This document shows positions 6,327 through 9,447 of a stretch of 9,447 nucleotides of DNA, piece after piece. The DNA comes from Paenibacillaceae bacterium (GTDB lineage Bacteria > Bacillota > Bacilli > Paenibacillales > YIM-B00363). The DNA is taken from the NCBI GenBank assembly GCA_018969805.1, contig JAGWXQ010000040.1, positions 1 through 9,447 on the forward strand, read 5' to 3'. The first letter of the stretch is position 1, and each line of letters opens with the position of its first letter. The translations under genes were made by a program, and so were the position numbers. The notes under the pieces are model-generated. The model saw only the letters and a program-made list of their open reading frames with translations, ran no database searches and was not told the DNA's origin.

Positions 6327-7467
6327 TCAAGATGTAGAATTTTCGTCAAAAAAGTCTGTATCTGACTGCTTTTCGAGAATAATGCGTGTTATGGGCAGAC
6401 GGCGATTTTGAACAAACCATCGGAACATATTTTTCCGCAAAACCGATCTCACGGTTTCCTCAGATGGAATGTCATTTGTGGGGGTTCGAACATATCGAAG
6501 ACGCCACCATTTTTTCCTCTCGGAATATGTGATCGCGAGAAGTTGTACCATCCCCGTGGCAATACAACAGCATAGCCTTCAATAGCTTTCAGCGTTTGTA
6601 CGATATTTATGCGGTCTTTCTCTGTGATTACATCGATCGGATCTGGCACGTCTTTCTTTCGATACACATTGCGTTTCGGCATTGATTTCGTCCAAAAGTG
6701 GCAGCTGCATCCTCCGATCCGCACAGCTCTTTGCTTGAGAAACAAGATGCATCAGTGCGGCAACCGTACTATTCAGTTCGTTTAAATTTCAGTGCCACTT
6801 TGGATACATAGTACCGATCCAGTAAAAAATAGACTTTCCAAATTTCATGGTTGTACGAAATCCATTGATGATCATTTGCTCTATATGAGATGCCAGACGA
6901 TCTTCATCTTGAGATTTCTCGATGTTATTTCCTGCAAAAAAACTTCTTTACACCAGCTTGGATGGTCATAAATAGTGGCATGCACATGAACGTCTTTTTA
7001 GCAAACAATACAATGACGACCGCTCCAAATAAATGGCCATAAATATATTCTGGTTTCGACGCGTTTCCAGATTCTTGATGCAGTTTTTGTACACCCGGCA
7101 TGCGCCGACCTTCCTTAGCTTGCTTCACGCCATCCCCGATCAACACTACAGCATCGTCTACACGGTATACAGGAGCACACATGCTGATATAGTCAATCTA
7201 TCCATCTTTTATTTGGTGATATTTCCAAGCACTAGATCGAAAAAAGCGAATCATGTTCTCATAGCTTTTTTTCGATAAATTTAGGTCACGAAGCACCGAG
7301 GTCAGACCCAAAAAGTCTCCTCGGATCATCATGCCTACAATGACCACGACAAACCAATGAAACGTTATTTCTCTGCTGAAGCACGAAGAAAACCGCTGTA
7401 AAACGTCGTGAATATCTTTTAACATCATTTTCCTCATTTCAACCCCGGAACGCATTGCGGTGATCAT
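6327..7467 (-). pseudogene. Broken DDE transposase (IS4/IS701-like, family uncertain)
   Basis: Reading the - strand across three frames rebuilds one transposase. The N-terminal part (7467-7201) holds HWFVVVIVGMMIRGDFLG and MIRFFRSSAW. It is stopped by TAG at 7200-7198, where a Trp codon is likely, and continues in the same frame with VVLIGDGVKQAKEGRRMPG (first Asp) and PEYIYGHLFG. A run of seven T (A-run 6936-6942) shifts the frame; six would restore KKFFAGN and lead to IFLLDRYYVSKVAL (second Asp). Another shift near 6780 leads to ELNSTVAALMHLVSQAKSCA. This fuses near 6720 to CSCHFWTKSMPKRNVYRKK, skipping the segment that should carry the catalytic Glu. A last shift near 6570 joins LKAIEGYA to CIATGMVQLLAI and the C-terminus. 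The enzyme must be dead. No terminal inverted repeats were found by eye. Confidence 0.85.
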
Positions 7468-7826
7468 CTTTTTACGAACCGCACACCAGAGTTGTTCCCC
7501 CTATCCCAAGTTTTTCGGGAATATGATACCACATTCGTGAATAATTTTACATTTCAAGCAAGAGAGAATTTGTCACTCTCAAGTAACAATTCTCATCACC
7601 TATAATGATCATATCAATACGTTCAGTGCATTTCCAGAAGAGCACCTCTATACATCCACAAGTGCAATACGATTCCTATATCTTGCAGATTTTTTTACCA
7701 ATTGGCTCGGATTCATGGTTGATTTATCGTTCCTTTCATGATATAGTTGATCTATCAAGTTTTTCAGCAACGGATTGGATTGTTTGCAAAGCTATTGTAG
7801 TCAAGACAAGATCATAAAGGGGTTGA
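7468..7826. other. Intergenic stretch upstream of the coiled-coil gene
   Basis: AT-rich with no credible gene. A 70-residue open frame (7605-7817, +) lacks a ribosome binding site and resembles nothing. GAGAATTTGT (about 7564-7573) can pair with ACAATTCTC (about 7585-7593) with one bulge. TATAAT at 7601-7606 is a possible -10 box, but no good -35 lies 17 nt upstream, so the promoter of the coiled-coil gene is not settled. The outer end of the broken transposase element probably lies within 7470-7560, but no target duplication is evident. Confidence 0.4.
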
Positions 7827-8363
7827 ATGCTGGTGAACGATCGTCAAATCCTGGAGTTGTTGCTAACAAAGGTTACATCGATTGAAGACGATGTCAGTGC
7901 ACTCAAATTCGAAGTCAACAAGCTTGGGACTACTGTTGACAAGCTCGGGACCGATGTCAACAAGCTCGGGACTACTGTTGACAAGCTTGGGACTACTGTT
8001 GACAAGCTTGGGACCGATGTCAACAAGCTCGGGACTACTGTTGACAAGCTCGGGACCGATGTCAACAAGCTCGGGACCGATGTTGACAAGCTTGGGACCG
8101 ATGTCAACAAGCTTTGGATTACTGTTGACAAGCTTGGGACTACTGTTGACAAGCTTGGGACCGATGTTGACAAGCTTGGGACCGATGTTGACAAGCTGGA
8201 CAATAGGGTTGATGTGATCCTTGCTCAGACGGCTAAGCTCTCTGAGTACCACAATGAAACATTGTCGATATTACATGAAATTCGTGAAGAACATACATCT
8301 ATTAAAGAAATGTTGGTGGATCACGAGATTACTCTTCGAACGTTAAAAAGAAAGGCGGTTTGA
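7827..8363 (+). CDS. Heptad-repeat coiled-coil protein of unknown function
   Basis: This 178-residue protein has no recognisable enzyme domain, signal peptide or membrane segment, so it is probably cytoplasmic. Residues 1-29 (MLVNDRQILELLLTKV...) are helical in character. Residues 30-127 are fourteen heptads of the type V[N/D]KLGT[T/D], with Val and Leu at the a/d-like spacing expected of a coiled coil. Heptad 10 reads VNKLWIT and heptad 14 VDKLDNR. Residues 128-178 are a charged helical tail (LSILHEIREEHTSIKEML ending LKRKAV). The layout resembles small hypothetical coiled-coil proteins common in Bacillota and their phages. AAAGGGG (7816-7822) lies 4 nt before the ATG. The frame is intact although broken transposases flank it, which suggests it is either selected or recently arrived. 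Glycine at a fixed heptad position may loosen the helix, so a non-coiled-coil repeat fold is possible. Confidence 0.75.
   Translation: MLVNDRQILELLLTKVTSIEDDVSALKFEVNKLGTTVDKLGTDVNKLGTTVDKLGTTVDKLGTDVNKLGTTVDKLGTDVNKLGTDVDKLGTDVNKLWITVDKLGTTVDKLGTDVDKLGTDVDKLDNRVDVILAQTAKLSEYHNETLSILHEIREEHTSIKEMLVDHEITLRTLKRKAV
7914..8207 (+). repeat. 21-bp in-frame tandem repeat, 14 units
   Basis: Fourteen 21-bp units cover exactly 294 bp, each starting GTTGAC or GTCAAC, then AAGCTT or AAGCTC, then GGGACTACT or GGGACCGAT. Units 1-13 are close copies, with unit 10 diverged (TTTGGATTACT). Unit 14 keeps only the first half. The period equals seven codons, so copy-number change by slippage keeps the reading frame. 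Confidence 0.95.
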
Positions 8364-8610
8364 TGGATTTATTGCTCTAGAGTTTGATGTCACGATGAAT
8401 GCGTATAGATTGATTTTTTAGACATTCATTTTACTATCTCCTGAATCCGTGAAAACGCGCAATTAAAAGGTTCATTTTCAAGCACGGAAGGACTGTCAGC
8501 ATCACTTTTGTTTTGAAAACGTGCCACATCTTATCATGACGTAAATATATTTTGTTGATAAAGTATCTGTTTGATTTTTGTTGCACACCAAAGAAGCCCA
8601 TTTGTTCGGG

Positions 8611-8650
8611 AAAAAAAATTAATATTAATTTTCATTTATGAAAATATTAA
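8611..8650 (-). terminator. AT-rich hairpin with T8, possible terminator of the IS1380 transposase
   Basis: On the - strand, right at the transposase stop codon, AATATTTTCAT pairs with ATGAAAATT in an AT-rich stem continuing to AATATTAA. Eight Ts follow (8618-8611). It may be the terminator or lie near the element end. The preceding 8364-8610 stretch shows no gene. Confidence 0.45.
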
Positions 8651-9447
8651 ATTAGCAACCTCTTGTACACTAGCCCCACTACATCAAACCACGGACAAAA
8701 CGTACCAAATTTCAATTTTACTTTTCTGCCGTTGCGTACAAATTGCGCACCTAAATAGATCATGTCTTGGATTACACTTCGAATCCTTCTTCGTTTCACT
8801 TTTTTTCTTACTGGTACGTTCATGCTACTTACACTCGTTTGTCCGATAATTATCAGAAGATTATAGGTTAAGGATCCAAGGACCAATACCATCTCATTCG
8901 TTGCAAATTTCCCTTCCGGCAAACGCTCCAAGTCCATATCATTTTTTCACTCGCTATGAAATTGCGCACTTGTGGCGTGATCTTTGTATAACGCAAGGAC
9001 ATCTTCAGGTGAACACGCAAGAGAAGTCCCAAATGTTTCTACTTCAATTTCGGGGAATAGCGTGCTTTCTCCGTTTTTTAAAATTGTTCGTTCGACTACT
9101 TTGTACACAATACGCACTTGTTGATCAATTCCCGCGACATGTACACAATGAGATCCTAAAAAAACGCGCTTTCCATTCCGCGTTGGTTGTTCTTCCACTC
9201 CGGTTTTTATAGCAGTTTCTCGAAAATCTTCTTTGCTTTCACGACGCAAATTTCTCTTGATGATGTATTGTACTTTCGCTCCATGAGCGTGACATCATCT
9301 GATATTGTCTTTAGAATCATTACCTGCATCCATACGCATTAATACATCATGATCGGTGACGATCTTTGCAAATTCGATCGTTTTTTGCAAAAATTCGACT
9401 GTACCAGATTGAACATGTGTGCTACCTGTTCGTAGCTCTTGATTGAT
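8647..9447 (-). pseudogene. IS1380-family transposase C-terminal part, two in-frame stops, truncated by window
   Basis: The - strand frame entering at 9447 reads TIEFAKIVTDHDVLMRMDAG, then NDSKDNIR, a TGA (9297-9295), CHAHGAKVQYIIKRNLRRES, then ALYKDHATSAQFHSE, a second TGA (8949-8947), and KNDMDLERLPEGKFATNEMV with NLLIIIGQTS, ending at 8647. The stretches DHATSxQFHSExKxDMDLERLPxGKFATN and IIKRNLRRES are hallmarks of IS1380-type DDE transposases; the first includes the catalytic Glu region. The reading frame is otherwise unbroken over 267 codons, so inactivation is recent. TGA is a normal stop here, since neighbouring genes end with it, so the two codons should end translation. The N-terminal part and that end of the element lie beyond the window. 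Confidence 0.88.

Noticed and set aside
7605..7817. 70-residue + strand frame overlapping a TATAAT box
   Set aside because: There is no ribosome binding site, no recognisable sequence, and the composition is like intergenic DNA.
7844..8252. Long open frames antisense to, and in another frame of, the heptad gene
   Set aside because: They arise because a 21-bp repeat without stops in any frame stays open in every frame. They lack ribosome binding sites and their ends do not extend beyond the array.
7816..8363. CRISPR array
   Set aside because: The repeats at 7914-8207 are contiguous with no spacers and are coding, so this is a minisatellite, not CRISPR.
7478..8610. Similar words (GCACACCA and TTCGGGAA) near 7482-7520 and 8583-8612, perhaps shared element ends
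   Set aside because: The shared words are short and in the same orientation, and they belong to elements of different families. Spacing differs, so chance is likely.
8947..9297. Recoding of TGA as an amino acid in the IS1380 transposase
   Set aside because: infB, rbfA, nrnA and truB all terminate at TGA, tryptophan uses TGG, and no recoding signal was seen. Nonsense mutation is simpler.

Overview
The window looks like a chromosomal segment of a Gram-positive (Bacillota-type) bacterium undergoing genome decay. The main evidence is the gene order infB-rbfA-nrnA-truB-ribF, the Bacillota version of the nusA/infB cluster with a DHH-family NrnA between rbfA and truB. AAGGAG-type ribosome binding sites and a good TTGACG-17-TATAAT promoter fit this. 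TGA is a normal stop codon here, since four genes of the cluster end in it. The genus cannot be assigned from the sequence.

Region 1 (1-3450): a compact, intact, co-directional operon on the + strand. It holds the 3' end of infB (translation initiation factor IF-2), rbfA (30S maturation), nrnA (nanoRNase / pAp phosphatase), truB (tRNA U55 pseudouridine synthase) and ribF (riboflavin kinase / FAD synthetase). Genes abut or overlap by ATGA, which points to translational coupling, and the operon closes with a hairpin plus T-run after ribF. These proteins are unusually rich in cysteine.

Region 2 (3451-4850): the place where rpsO and pnp are often found downstream of ribF holds neither gene. It contains two predicted hairpins, a near-consensus promoter with no convincing ORF behind it, a 31-bp tandem duplication, and then a damaged dUTPase gene (dut) whose first and last motifs have decayed.

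Region 3 (4744-6210, - strand): an intact gene with its own strong promoter and ribosome binding site. It encodes an exported, probably lipid-anchored, trypsin-like serine protease. A proline-rich linker joins it to a second domain that looks like a catalytically dead, shortened copy of the protease fold.

Region 4 (6327-9447): lower GC and dominated by mobile-element debris. A DDE transposase gene (- strand) is broken by a nonsense codon, frameshifts and an internal deletion. An IS1380-family transposase (- strand) carries two in-frame TGA codons and runs off the window. Between them lies one intact + strand gene for a small coiled-coil protein whose middle is fourteen heptads encoded by a 21-bp tandem repeat.

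The best candidates for something undescribed are the two-domain exported protease and the heptad-repeat protein. The rest is a conserved housekeeping operon followed by decayed DNA.
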